A stretch of DNA of 64,000 nt from Trueperella bialowiezensis (GCF_900637955.1 NZ_LR134476.1:682001-746000), one strand, 5' to 3'. Shown: positions 36,211-45,130, numbered from the stretch's first letter. Notes: a model not told the origin generated them from the sequence alone. A program made the numbers and translations.

Positions 36211-37965
36211 ATGGCTGCCGCAGCACTTGATTTGTTTTCGGCTTCGGAAGAGCCGGATGGCGGGGCGCCTCGTTCTGTGTCTGGGAAGTGTCCTGTAGGT
36301 GGCGCGGGCTCGGGTGATCGTGCCGTAGAGGGTGCGGGTTCGGGTGATAGTGCCGTAAACGGCGCGGGGTCCGGGCGTCGGTCCGATTCTTTGGGCGCGG
36401 CTGATTCGCTTAGGAAGCTGCAGGCTGTCGTCGATTTGCTTGATGAGTTATGCCAAGAGAAGGTCAGCGATCTCTCGGGCGCAGAGCTGCTTCAGTTCTC
36501 CGAGTTGCTCGCGTCCGTTCGCGCCCGGACCGACGCCCTGCACTCCACCACATTGGTCAGGGTAAAGGATACCGGTGATTTTAGGTCTACCGGATCGCGC
36601 ACGCTCGCCGAGTTTGAGCGCAAGATTAGTCGCACCAGCCTCGCAAACTCACGGACTACGGTCAAGCGCGCCGAAGCTCTTCATGATCATCTTGCTGACT
36701 TCAATGCCGATCTCCAGCAGGGCAAGATTTCTACGGGTCATATTGATGTGCTCACCCGTGCAACGCAGGATCCCCAGCTTAAGGAGAAGCTTCTCGATCC
36801 CGAGGATGGCGCCGCACAGCTCCTTGTCGCGGCACGCTCGATGGACGCCGGGCGGTTCACCAAGCGTGTGCGAGCCTGGGCAACCAAGCACGCTCCTTCA
36901 CGTGCCGAGCGTGAAGCCCAGGCGCAGTTTGAGGAGCAAACGTTAGCCTTCGTCGAGACTGAGGGTGGCTGGAAGATCAAGGGCCAGCTTGATTCGCTTA
37001 ACGGCCAGATTGTCAACAATGTTTTGACGAGCGCCATGGGAGTGCCCACCGCCGGCGATCCGCGCGGGCCGCTCGAGAGGCGGGCCGCCGCACTGGTCGA
37101 GATCTGCCAGCGTGTAGCCCAAGATAAGGATGTCGCATCCCTTGGCAACGGTGCTGCCCACATTACGGTACAGATTCCCTTCGACACCCTGGTCACCGCC
37201 GAAGCCCGAGCAAAGATCGCCAGCCGGTCAGCCTCCGTTCAAGGTACCGCGGCGCAAGACCGCGAAAGCGGTGCTACCGGTGGGTACGGTGTTGTCCGTG
37301 GTCACGGTGCTGTCGATCGCAGCGGTCGGGCCAGTGACGGTCGGGCCAGTGACGGTCGGGCCAGTGGCGTTCAGGTCGTCGGTGGCGAGGTTATCGGTGG
37401 CGAGGTTATCGGTGGCGAGGTTGCCGGCCGTCACGGCGGCGCCGGCGAACTTACCGGCGGCGAGGTCACCAGCTCCGCGCATCCCGATCCGGAAACGTTA
37501 GGTTGCGTCATTGCCGAGATTCGTGCCGGGATTGATCCCGATTTGTTTGCGGGTCTCGAGCCGGCGACTCTCGACGACGGCACGCCCCTCGTCCCAAGTC
37601 AACTCCTCACCCTACTTTGTGGTTCGCGATTATCGCGGCAGATTTTCACACCGGATGGAATTGTTCTCGATCACGGTCAGGCAACCCGATTATGCACAAA
37701 TGGCCAACGAAGAGCAGTGATCGCCCGCGATGGGACCTGCCGGTTCCCCGGCTGCGACCACACTCACCAAGCCTCCGAAATCCACCATGCCATCCCATGG
37801 CATCAAGGTGGCCCCACCGACATCGGCAACCTCATCATGCTCTGCTGGTATCACCATCAGTTCGTACACCAGAATGACATCACGATTTATCGGCACGAAA
37901 ACGGGGTGTCGTTCCGTGACGACGCCGGATACTGGTACACCGAACGAGGGCGGGAACGGCGTTAG
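36211..37965 (+). CDS. 13E12-repeat family protein: DUF222 plus HNH endonuclease domain
   Basis: 584 residues. The DUF222 region spans about residues 65-330 (RTDALHSTTLVRVKDTG onward). The C-terminal HNH domain contains RDGTCRFPGCDHTHQASEIHH, split as CRFPGC, then IHHAIPWHQGGPTDIGN and LCWYHHQFVHQ. These proteins are abundant, often multicopy, in Actinobacteria and are suspected mobile or nuclease genes; the role is unproven. The middle carries simple in-frame repeats (GRASD x3 at about 37322, GGEVI x3 at about 37381) and the N-terminus has 30-bp GAGSGD repeats, signs of slippage. The ATG at 36211 with GGAGG 6 nt upstream is preferred to the open frame from 36175. Confidence 0.85.
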   Translation: MAAAALDLFSASEEPDGGAPRSVSGKCPVGGAGSGDRAVEGAGSGDSAVNGAGSGRRSDSLGAADSLRKLQAVVDLLDELCQEKVSDLSGAELLQFSELLASVRARTDALHSTTLVRVKDTGDFRSTGSRTLAEFERKISRTSLANSRTTVKRAEALHDHLADFNADLQQGKISTGHIDVLTRATQDPQLKEKLLDPEDGAAQLLVAARSMDAGRFTKRVRAWATKHAPSRAEREAQAQFEEQTLAFVETEGGWKIKGQLDSLNGQIVNNVLTSAMGVPTAGDPRGPLERRAAALVEICQRVAQDKDVASLGNGAAHITVQIPFDTLVTAEARAKIASRSASVQGTAAQDRESGATGGYGVVRGHGAVDRSGRASDGRASDGRASGVQVVGGEVIGGEVIGGEVAGRHGGAGELTGGEVTSSAHPDPETLGCVIAEIRAGIDPDLFAGLEPATLDDGTPLVPSQLLTLLCGSRLSRQIFTPDGIVLDHGQATRLCTNGQRRAVIARDGTCRFPGCDHTHQASEIHHAIPWHQGGPTDIGNLIMLCWYHHQFVHQNDITIYRHENGVSFRDDAGYWYTERGRERR

Positions 37966-38010
37966 CCCGGAAACGAGGTTAGCCTTCGGGAATGCTGTTC
38001 GTCGTCGGCG

Positions 38011-38505
38011 CTAAGAGCGGTCCGTCAACGGCGCCCGCATCGCGACGTTGCCGAACTCAGCGAAACTGAGCCCCTCGTAGATCGGCCGCCCGGCCGGCGT
38101 CGCCAACAACTCGGCGCGGGTCGCGCCCCGGCTGCGCCCCCAGTCGAGCACCGCCTGCGTCACGGCGCGGGCGAAACCCCGGCCGCGCGCCTCCTCCCGG
38201 GTCACCACCGTATTGACGTAGACATCGACACCCGAAGGATTGCCCGCCGACGGGATCGTACGCCGAATCTGCCCCACGCCACACGACACCACACGGCCCT
38301 TCCACTCGATGAAGAAAATACCCAGATCGGGATCATCGAAATTGGCGGCAAACCAGGCCCGAGCCGGCTCCAGCCACGACTCATCAACCTTTGCGCCCAT
38401 CGCCGCGAACATCACCGCCCGCATCTCGACCACCATCTCCAGATCAGCAGGCGTGGCCCGGCGGAGCCTTCCTTCCACGGCTTCCACGGCTTCCACGGCC
38501 GACAT
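38011..38505 (-). CDS. GNAT-family N-acetyltransferase
   Basis: 164 residues from the ATG at 38505. A GNAT fold is indicated by RRATPADLEMVVEMR at the N-terminus, the acetyl-CoA-binding motif V-VTREEARGRGFARAV (R/Q-x-x-G-x-G/A) and the C-terminal YEGLSFAEFGNVAMR. The substrate is unknown. The start overlaps the stop of the AhpD-like gene by one base (TGATG), so translation is coupled. Residues 4-12 (VEAVEAVEG) come from a 9-bp DNA repeat. Confidence 0.82.
   Translation of the reverse strand: MSAVEAVEAVEGRLRRATPADLEMVVEMRAVMFAAMGAKVDESWLEPARAWFAANFDDPDLGIFFIEWKGRVVSCGVGQIRRTIPSAGNPSGVDVYVNTVVTREEARGRGFARAVTQAVLDWGRSRGATRAELLATPAGRPIYEGLSFAEFGNVAMRAPLTDRS
38472..38498. repeat. Three 9-bp tandem repeats at the GNAT start
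   Basis: CTTCCACGG occurs three times without interruption, encoding VEA-type tripeptides just after the GNAT start codon. Changes in copy number would keep the frame. Confidence 0.85.
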
Positions 38506-38957
38506 CAACGGCGCGGCGGATGGCCCGACACGATCGACAACCGGTTCATCGCACCGATCATGATCGTATTCCACGCGATCGCTGACACCTGCTCGGGCGT
38601 AAACGCGTCGCCAGCGATCTCGAGCGCACGATCCATCGCCAACGTGTCATCCACGCGGGTCACCTCTTCGGCCAACGCCAACGCCGCCCGCTCCTCGTCC
38701 GTAAACGGCGACTTCTTCTCCTGCCACGACGTGAGCAAATCGAGCTTGCGCTGCGGCACCCCCGCCTCACGCGCCACATCCATATGAATCGACAAACAAA
38801 TCAAACACCCGTTAATCTGCGAGGCGCGCACCTTGACGAGCTCAACCAGATCGAGCCCCAGCCCCGCCTCCTCGGCCGCATCCGATGCTGCCTGCGACGC
38901 CGCCGCGAGCGCCTTAAAAACCTCCGGATGCACCTTGTCGATATACAGCCTCTTCAT
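38505..38957 (-). CDS. Carboxymuconolactone decarboxylase / AhpD-like peroxidase
   Basis: 150 residues in one AhpD-like domain. The redox motif is C-L-I-C with a downstream His (Cys51, Cys54, His58), as in AhpD alkylhydroperoxidases, and the helix LVKVRASQINGC is typical. It would reduce peroxides with thiol electrons in the cytoplasm. It is the first gene of a two-gene unit with GNAT and divergent from a nitroreductase, which suggests a redox-stress locus. Start: ATG with AAAGGA about 10 nt upstream. Confidence 0.88.
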   Translation of the reverse strand: MKRLYIDKVHPEVFKALAAASQAASDAAEEAGLGLDLVELVKVRASQINGCLICLSIHMDVAREAGVPQRKLDLLTSWQEKKSPFTDEERAALALAEEVTRVDDTLAMDRALEIAGDAFTPEQVSAIAWNTIMIGAMNRLSIVSGHPPRR

Positions 38958-39082
38958 AACAGCGATTCCTTTTCTCCTCTACGCCGATGGCTTCGACGGC
39001 CACGGCCCACAAACATCTTCGACGACACTATACTGTAACTGCAATAATAAAAGATTCAACGATTTTGTTTGTAGGAGTTTAT

Positions 39083-39664
39083 ATGACGACCCTGTCCGAC
39101 CTCATCCATGCCCGCCGCTCCGTCTACCACATCGGCACCAACACCGAACATACCGCCGAGTCCGTTGCCGACGCGCTCCGTGGCATCATCACCCGCCTCC
39201 CTTCGGCGATGAACAGCCAGACCACCCGCCTCGTCGTCGTCAGCGGCGACAACAACACGAAGGTGTGGGATTCGATCCACTCCGACCAAAAAGGAGCCCT
39301 CTCCCCCGACATGTACGAACGCTTCGCCCCACGCTTCACGCAAGCCAAACAGGGCCTCGGTACCGTGCTCCTCTTCGAAAGCCGCACCGCGGTTGAGAAC
39401 ATGGGCCTCAACCCCGCTCGCAGCGAAATCTACAAAGAGAACAACCATGCGATCACAGCCCTCGCCGTCTGGCTGCAACTCACCGAACTCGGCCTTGGAA
39501 CCTCGCTGCAACACTTCAACGTCGGCTACGAATCGGGCATCCGCGAACTGCTCGGCCTGCCTGACGACTTCGAGATGCTCGCCCAAATGCCCTTCGGCTC
39601 CATCGAGACTCCCGGAGCCGACAAGCCTGCCCTCGATCCGAACGAACGGGTGATTCTGGCCTAA
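39083..39664 (+). CDS. Nitroreductase-family flavoprotein
   Basis: 193 residues with a nitroreductase fold. The FMN phosphate-binding start is LIHARRSVYHIGTN, SAMNSQTTRLVVV covers the second conserved block, and WLQLTELGLGTSLQHF is the C-terminal helix region. Such enzymes, close to the YdgJ/HBN1 type, reduce nitro or quinone compounds with NAD(P)H. The ATG at 39083 with GTAGGAGTT is chosen over the open frame from 38987. The shared 125-bp region with the AhpD-like gene contains TATACT (39028-39033), a probable -10 box. Confidence 0.83.
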   Translation: MTTLSDLIHARRSVYHIGTNTEHTAESVADALRGIITRLPSAMNSQTTRLVVVSGDNNTKVWDSIHSDQKGALSPDMYERFAPRFTQAKQGLGTVLLFESRTAVENMGLNPARSEIYKENNHAITALAVWLQLTELGLGTSLQHFNVGYESGIRELLGLPDDFEMLAQMPFGSIETPGADKPALDPNERVILA

Positions 39665-39744
39665 CTGACCGTCTCGAAATGGCGCACGCGGCGCCGCGGC
39701 GGGCTAAAGTGTATCCGGAACCTATTTTCACAAAGGAGGTACAC

Positions 39745-40995
39745 GTGAGCACAACTCCCACGCCTTACGACGACGCGAAGGCGCAGCTCAAGCGTGCACA
39801 GGAAATCCTCGGATTTTCTGACGACGATTATGACCTTTTAGCAACCCCGCGCCGCGAGGTGACCGTTGCGGTACCCGTCCAGCGCGACGACGGCACCGTC
39901 GAAGTGCTGCAGGGCTACCGGATTCAGCACAACTGGAGCCGCGGGCCGGGCAAGGGCGGCATCCGCTACGCGGCCAACGTGGACATGGAAGAAGTTCGCG
40001 CGCTTGCAATGCTCATGACCTGGAAGGCGGCCCTGCTCAACCTGCCCTACGGCGGCGCGAAGGGCGGCATCGCCTTCGACCCGGCCGACTATTCGCAGGC
40101 CGAGATCGAGCGGATCACCCGCCGCTACGTCCATGAACTCCTGCCCGTTATCGGCCCCGAAATCGACATTCCGGCCCCCGATATTGGCACCAACGAACAG
40201 ACGATGGCCTGGTTCATGGACACGTACTCGCAGGCCGTGGGCTACACGAGCCCCGGCGTCGTCACCGGCAAACCCGTCTCGCTTGGCGGCTCGCTCGGCC
40301 GCGCGGAAGCAACCTCACTCGGCGTCTACATCACCACACGTGCCGCCCTCGAACAGCTGGGCATCGCCGAAAAAGACGCCACGGTTGCCGTACAGGGCTT
40401 CGGTAAGGTCGGGCGTGGCGCGGCCCGCTTCATGGACGACGCCGGCATGAAGGTCGTCGCCGTTTCCGACGTCTTCGGCGCGGTCTACAACGCCGACGGC
40501 ATCGACACGGCAGCCCTTGCCGATCACGTTGATGAGACCGGGAAGGTCGTCGGTTTCGCCGGCGCCGAGGCGATGGATCCCGCCGAACTGTTGCTACTCG
40601 ATGTCGACGCCGTCGTCCCGGCCGCCGTCGAAGCGGTCATCACCGGCGACAACGCGGCCAAGGTCAAGGCAAAGATCGTGGTTGAGGGTGCGAACGGGCC
40701 GACCACGGCCGCCGGTGACGAGATCCTCAACGCGAACGGCGTGCTCGTCGTGCCCGACATCCTCGCAAACTCGGGCGGCGTGCTCGTCTCCTACTACGAA
40801 TGGGTACAGTCGCGCGACAACTTCTTCTGGGACCTCGACCGGGTCCGCGAGTCGCAAGAAACGGCCATGCTCGCCGTGTGGGACGACGTCGTCGCCTTCG
40901 CGAAAGAACACGACATCAACCTGCGCGAAGCCGCCGTGTCGATGGCCGTGAAGCGGGTCCTCGACGCGCACAATATGCGCGGCCTGTTCCCGTGA
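39745..40995 (+). CDS. gdhA: Glutamate dehydrogenase (Glu/Leu/Phe/Val dehydrogenase family)
   Basis: 416 residues. The substrate-binding GPGKGGIRY carries Lys70, and PYGGAKGGI carries catalytic-region Lys106. The nucleotide-binding domain has VAVQGFGKVGRGAA, and GANGPTT lies near the end. It interconverts glutamate and 2-oxoglutarate with NAD(P). The GTG at 39745 has a full AAAGGAGGT Shine-Dalgarno. It is monocistronic and followed by a strong terminator. It links proline catabolism by PutA to the TCA cycle. Confidence 0.92.
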   Translation: MSTTPTPYDDAKAQLKRAQEILGFSDDDYDLLATPRREVTVAVPVQRDDGTVEVLQGYRIQHNWSRGPGKGGIRYAANVDMEEVRALAMLMTWKAALLNLPYGGAKGGIAFDPADYSQAEIERITRRYVHELLPVIGPEIDIPAPDIGTNEQTMAWFMDTYSQAVGYTSPGVVTGKPVSLGGSLGRAEATSLGVYITTRAALEQLGIAEKDATVAVQGFGKVGRGAARFMDDAGMKVVAVSDVFGAVYNADGIDTAALADHVDETGKVVGFAGAEAMDPAELLLLDVDAVVPAAVEAVITGDNAAKVKAKIVVEGANGPTTAAGDEILNANGVLVVPDILANSGGVLVSYYEWVQSRDNFFWDLDRVRESQETAMLAVWDDVVAFAKEHDINLREAAVSMAVKRVLDAHNMRGLFP

Positions 40996-41016
40996 TCGGA
41001 CCGCTAACTTAGCGTC

Positions 41017-41062
41017 GGCGGGGCTTGTTGCACCTTGGTGTGGCAGGCCCCGCCTTCTTTTT
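41017..41062 (+). terminator. Rho-independent terminator of glutamate dehydrogenase gene
   Basis: GGCGGGGCTTG (41017-41027) pairs with CAGGCCCCGCC (41044-41054) with one G-U pair, followed by TTCTTTTT, a proper U-tract. Confidence 0.88.
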
Positions 41063-41304
41063 AAACGTTGAACACGAAAAGGCCACATAGGGCAAAGTAA
41101 GCCAGATAGATTCACAAATCTGAACCGTTGATATGGCGGGCACGGTCACAGCCAAGGCAGCGAATTCTCGGTTCGCGCGTACTTAAATCTCTCAGGCGTA
41201 AAGTACCCGATATGATGTCCGCCCCACCACAACAAGAACTCTGCGGCCGTTTCACCGTTGTGTTCATACTTGAACGCACAGTCTTCCGAGGCTCGCACCC
41301 ACTG

Positions 41305-41604
41305 TCAGGGAACTTGAAGTGGCTTGATTTCGGCCACCTCTCCCGCGATGCGATCCTCGGCGACCTCGAGGTCGTACCGGCTCTGCAGATTAAGCCAGAA
41401 CTGTGGCTCGACCCCAAAGTACTTTCCGAGCCGAAGCGCAGTATCCGCCGTGATCCCGCGCTTGCCGTGGACGATCTCGTTAATCCGGCGAGGCGGCACG
41501 CCGATCGACACAGCAAGCTTGTGCTGGGTGATTTCGAATCCCTCAATAAAATCCTTCATCAAGATCTCACCCGGATGAATGGGGGCATAAAGTTTTTCAG
41601 TCAT
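41305..41604 (-). CDS. higA: HigA-type antitoxin (XRE family), orphaned
   Basis: 99 residues with the HigA/VapI pattern: HPGEILMKDFIEGFEITQHK, then the helix-turn-helix LAVSIGVPPRRINEIVHGKRGIT and ADTALRLGKYFGVEPQFWLNLQ. It would bind HigB and repress its own promoter. The ATG at 41604 lies 8 nt after the stop of a broken higB. The reading frame is complete, so the antitoxin may still be made. Sequences 41096-41304 contain nothing I recognise. Confidence 0.88.
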   Translation of the reverse strand: MTEKLYAPIHPGEILMKDFIEGFEITQHKLAVSIGVPPRRINEIVHGKRGITADTALRLGKYFGVEPQFWLNLQSRYDLEVAEDRIAGEVAEIKPLQVP

Positions 41605-41612
41605 CGCTCGCC

Positions 41613-41713
41613 TCAGTGATAGTCCTCGATTTTAACGTTTTCGGGTCCAGCTTCGGTGCACGCTCACGTCACCACACGAGCTCCGTGTCACGGTCGCCAA
41701 ATGATCTGATCAC
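41613..41713 (-). pseudogene. higB: higB toxin remnant with internal deletion
   Basis: From the GTG at 41713 the translation reads VIRSFGDRDTELVW, the normal HigB N-terminus, and then hits a stop. In another frame the last codons before 41613 read GPENVKIEDYH-stop, the usual HigB C-terminus. The whole remnant is 101 bp, against roughly 280 bp for an intact gene, so about 180 bp of the middle are missing and the frame is lost. It lies immediately upstream of higA, the normal toxin-antitoxin order. Confidence 0.85.
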
Positions 41714-41749
41714 ACAACCAGTATCGCAAAACTTAACGCATCGCGTCAA
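41711..41749 (-). promoter_or_regulatory. Leaderless promoter of the former higBA operon
   Basis: TTGACG (41749-41744), 18-nt spacer, GATACT (41725-41720) and 6 nt to the higB GTG. Upstream at about 41752-41768 there are TAAACGTTAAAC sequences that could be HigA-binding sites. From 41770 to 41920 I see no gene. Confidence 0.6.
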
Positions 41750-41920
41750 TAACGCTAAACGTTAAACGCGAACTTGACAACGTCGAACCTGTAGCGCAGT
41801 TAGTACGAGGCCCCTCGACGACTCGAATTGAGTCATAAACATCGCGTTGCAAGTGGGTCTCTGCTGAAACTTAGAGGTGCGTCTTTCTAATGAAACGAAG
41901 CCTAGCCTGCAATTCGTCCC

Positions 41921-43000
41921 CTAGACGTTGAACATGAATTCGACGACGTCGCCGTCGGCCATGACGTAATCCTTGCCTTCCATACGGACGCGGCCGTGCG
42001 CACGGGCTTCGGCGATCGAACCGTATTCGTCCAGCTCGTCGAACGACACCACCTGCGCCTTGATGAAGCCGCGCTCGAAATCGGTGTGAATGACGCCGGC
42101 CGCCTGGGGTGCCGTCCACCCCTTGTGGATCGTCCAAGCGCGGGCTTCCTTCGGGCCGGCCGTCAGGTAGGTTTGCAGGCCGAGCGTGTCGAAGCCGACG
42201 CGGGCCAGCTTGTCGAGCCCCGCCTCCTCTTGGCCGGTAGATTCCAGTAGCTCGCGGGCCTCGTCGTCGTCCAACTCGACAAGCTCCGACTCGAACTTCG
42301 CATCCAAGAAGATCGCCTCAGCCGGCGCCACAAGCTCGCGCAGCTCGGCCTGCATCTGTTCGTTGGCGAGGCCGTCCTCGTCGGTGTTGAACACGTAGAT
42401 GAACGGCTTGGTGGTCATCAGATTGAACGACTTGAGAATCTGCTGATCGAGGTGCCGCCCGGCCGCATACAGGGTTGTGCCCTCACCGAGGATGTCGAGG
42501 GCCTCTTTAGCGGTGTCGACGACGTCGGCGCTGATCTTCTTGCCCGTCAGCTCCTTTTGGAGGCGCGGCAGCTGCTTTTCGAGGGTCTGCATGTCGGCGA
42601 GCACGAGTTCGGTGGTGATCGTGTCGATGTCCGACTTCGGATCGACCTTGCCGTCCACGTGGGTCACGTCCGGATCCGCGAACGCGCGCGTCACCTGGCA
42701 GATCGCGTCCGCCTCGCGAATGTTAGCCAAGAACTGGTTACCCAGCCCCTCCCCCTCCGAGGCCCCACGCACAATGCCAGCAATATCAACGAAAGACACG
42801 GTGGCCGGCAAAATCTTTTCAGAGCCGAAAATCTCCGCCAGCCGTTCCAGCCGCGGGTCGGGTAACGGCACCACGCCCACGTTGGGCTCAATCGTGGCAA
42901 ACGGATAGTTCGCCGCCAAAACGTTCGCGCGGGTGAGCGCGTTAAACAAAGTCGACTTGCCAACGTTAGGCAATCCAGCAATTCCAATGGTTAAAGACAC
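41921..43000 (-). CDS. ychF: Redox-regulated ATPase/GTPase YchF (Obg-like)
   Basis: 359 residues. G1 is GLPNVGKST at the N-terminus, G3 is DIAGIVRGASEGEGLGNQF (the OLA1-type extended switch), and NTDE is in the position of G4, as expected for ATP-preferring YchF. A coiled-coil insert and a C-terminal TGS-like domain (GKDYVMADGDVVEFMFNV) follow. It binds ribosomes and affects stress responses. The open frame starts at 43048, but the GTG at 43000 gives the family start MSLTIGI and lies 6 nt after TACAAT. Confidence 0.95.
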   Translation of the reverse strand: MSLTIGIAGLPNVGKSTLFNALTRANVLAANYPFATIEPNVGVVPLPDPRLERLAEIFGSEKILPATVSFVDIAGIVRGASEGEGLGNQFLANIREADAICQVTRAFADPDVTHVDGKVDPKSDIDTITTELVLADMQTLEKQLPRLQKELTGKKISADVVDTAKEALDILGEGTTLYAAGRHLDQQILKSFNLMTTKPFIYVFNTDEDGLANEQMQAELRELVAPAEAIFLDAKFESELVELDDDEARELLESTGQEEAGLDKLARVGFDTLGLQTYLTAGPKEARAWTIHKGWTAPQAAGVIHTDFERGFIKAQVVSFDELDEYGSIAEARAHGRVRMEGKDYVMADGDVVEFMFNV

Positions 43001-43012
43001 GCGCCCATTGTA
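42998..43012 (-). promoter_or_regulatory. Leaderless ychF promoter
   Basis: TACAAT (43012-43007) 6 nt before the GTG start at 43000; no Shine-Dalgarno is present. Confidence 0.55.
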
Positions 43013-43158
43013 CGGGCAATGTCCGCACTTTTCCGAACTGGACCCCACGCCGACGGCGTGCGCGGCGAGGCTCCGCTGGGCGCCGCCAGAGCTCAGCCGG
43101 GCGATACGGCAAGGCTCTGCCGGGCGAAATGGCGTCGTAGTCCTGTACTGTTAACTTT

Positions 43159-43824
43159 GTGGTGCGAGAAATCAAATCTTTCATTTTCTTCAGCGTCGGC
43201 GTTGCCATGTTGGCAATCGGCCTGGCATTCATCACGCAAAGTGGACTGGGGACGTCGGCGATTGGCTCGCCCATGTGGGTGTTCTCGGTGCTCACCTCGT
43301 TGAGCTTTGGAATGTGGAATTTCATTTTCAACGTGGCCTTCGTGGTGCTCCAATGGGTGCTGCTACGCAAAGATTTTCCGCTGTGGTATTGGATTCAAAT
43401 ACCGATCGCCATGTTCTTCTCCGGCATCCTCGACCTGACGATGAACCTGCTCGCCCCATACGTCCCGCAACAATACCAAGCTCGCCTGCTCTTCCTATTC
43501 GCCGGCGTGTTTATTGTGGCCGTTGGCGTGGCATTCGAGGTTGCGACCTCGAAATATTTTCTACCCGGCGAAGGGATCGTGAGCGCGATCGCGAAAGTGG
43601 GCGGCTGGCCGTTCCCCAAGGTGAAGGTAATCTTCGACGTCTCACTCGTCGCATTCGCAATCGTCGCCTCGCTCCTACTTTTCGGGCGCGTTGAAGGTGT
43701 GCGTGAGGGAACCGTGATTGCCGCCGTGTTCACGGGCGTGATCGTCGGCTGGATTCAACGGCCCATCGACGCCGCGTACGCGTGGTTCGTAGGGGCGCCG
43801 CCGAGCGACGCCGAAAGCCGGTAA
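43159..43824 (+). CDS. YitT/YczE-like integral membrane protein
   Basis: 221 residues with about five hydrophobic segments. The first, SFIFFSVGVAMLAIGLAFI, is followed by GLGTSAIGSPMWVFS, the typical pattern of the YczE/YyaS membrane family, where a GxGTSP-like motif follows TM1. A conserved KYFLPGEGIVSAIAKVGG segment lies near residue 133. Function is unknown. The GTG at 43159 lies 7 nt after TACTGT without Shine-Dalgarno, suggesting leaderless translation. It is divergent from ychF. Confidence 0.78.
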   Translation: MVREIKSFIFFSVGVAMLAIGLAFITQSGLGTSAIGSPMWVFSVLTSLSFGMWNFIFNVAFVVLQWVLLRKDFPLWYWIQIPIAMFFSGILDLTMNLLAPYVPQQYQARLLFLFAGVFIVAVGVAFEVATSKYFLPGEGIVSAIAKVGGWPFPKVKVIFDVSLVAFAIVASLLLFGRVEGVREGTVIAAVFTGVIVGWIQRPIDAAYAWFVGAPPSDAESR

Positions 43825-43900
43825 GGCTGGCGTGACGGCGAGAGCCGGCAGGGCTGGCACGGCGGCCGATTTTGTCGGAGGCCTGTTTTAGGCTTCGATT

Positions 43901-45130
43901 ATGACGATTTCTCTTGTTGCTTTGATGTGCGTCATCATGGTTTGCCTGGCGGTGGGCGCAGCAGCCGGGTTCTACGTGGGACGTGGGCGGGCACGCGACG
44001 CCGAGGCTCGGGCGAACGACGCCGCCGCGAAGCTTGCCGGCGCCGAGGTACGGGCCGCTGCCGCCGAAGCCCGCTCCGACCAGCTGCTCGCCGAAAACGA
44101 AGGGCTTATTAAACGCGCACGCGATGACGCCGACGTCCTCCGCGCCCTGACCCCCATCACGAAGCAACTCGACCAAGTCGATGCTCACATGCGCCGCCTC
44201 GAGTCGGCCACGGCCGCGCGGCATTCGGAGGTCGTCACACAGTTGAAGCGAGAAGCGGAAGTCACGAAAGAACTGTCGGATACCACGACGTCACTCAACG
44301 CGGCCCTACGTTCCACGAGCGCTCGCGGCCGTTGGGGTGAGGTACAGCTGCGCCGCCTCATCGAAGCGGCGGGCATGGTCGAACACGTCGACTTCGATAC
44401 CCAGGTAGGGTCGGCGCGCTTTACAAACGGGGCGGAAACGGCCCTACGCCCCGACGTCATCATCCACCTGCCTGGCGATGGGCATATTGCAGTCGACGCG
44501 AAAGTGCCCATGGATTCGTACCTGGAGGCGATGGAACTACCCGCTGGGGATTCGGCCCACGCAAAGCAGCGCGCCGACTTGTTAACACGGCACGCGCGTG
44601 CGATGCGCGGGCACGTAGACGCGCTCATCAAACGCAACTATCCAGCCGACTTCCCAGATTCGCCGCAAGTAACCGTCATGTTCCTCCCGGCGGAATCACT
44701 TTTAGCTGAGGCCGTCCAAGCCGATCCCACGCTACTCGACCACGCCCTGACCAACGGAATCCTGCTCGCCGCCCCGTCCTCGCTGCTCGCCCTGCTGCGG
44801 TCGATCGCTTCGGTGTGGAGCTCGTCGGCCACCTCGGCCGAGGCCCGCGAAGTAGTGCGGCTCGGGCGAGAACTCGTCGACAGGCTCTCCGTGTTCGTCG
44901 GGCACATGGACCGGCTCGGACGTTCCCTCGGCGCCTCCGTCAACCACTACAACAAAGCGGTGAGTTCACTCGAAACCCGGCTCCTCACAAAGGCGCGCCA
45001 GCTCGGATCACTATCCGCCGAAGGCCTCGAATCACCCACGGACATATCTGGCGACTCCGGGCAGATACGCGAGTTTAGGGCACCGGAAGTCGCAGGCGTC
45101 GAGAGCCCGGCCGAACCGTCAGGAAACTAG
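43901..45130 (+). CDS. rmuC: DNA recombination protein RmuC
   Basis: 409 residues. An N-terminal membrane anchor (ISLVALMCVIMVCLAVGAAAGFYVG) is followed by an Ala/Glu/Arg-rich coiled coil to about residue 130. The RmuC nuclease-like domain contains RGRWGEVQLRRLIEAAGM, RPDVIIHLPGDGHIAVDAKVPMDSY (with the conserved D-A-K triplet) and VTVMFLPAESLL. RmuC limits inversions at short inverted repeats. Interesting in view of the inverted repeats at 56 kb, though no direct link is shown. It is a single gene; ATG start. Confidence 0.92.
   Translation: MTISLVALMCVIMVCLAVGAAAGFYVGRGRARDAEARANDAAAKLAGAEVRAAAAEARSDQLLAENEGLIKRARDDADVLRALTPITKQLDQVDAHMRRLESATAARHSEVVTQLKREAEVTKELSDTTTSLNAALRSTSARGRWGEVQLRRLIEAAGMVEHVDFDTQVGSARFTNGAETALRPDVIIHLPGDGHIAVDAKVPMDSYLEAMELPAGDSAHAKQRADLLTRHARAMRGHVDALIKRNYPADFPDSPQVTVMFLPAESLLAEAVQADPTLLDHALTNGILLAAPSSLLALLRSIASVWSSSATSAEAREVVRLGRELVDRLSVFVGHMDRLGRSLGASVNHYNKAVSSLETRLLTKARQLGSLSAEGLESPTDISGDSGQIREFRAPEVAGVESPAEPSGN

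Noticed and set aside
41790-41850. tRNA-like string GTAGCGCAGTTAGTA
   Set aside because: No acceptor stem, anticodon arm or T-loop GTTCGAAT pairs with it; it appears to be chance similarity to a D-arm.
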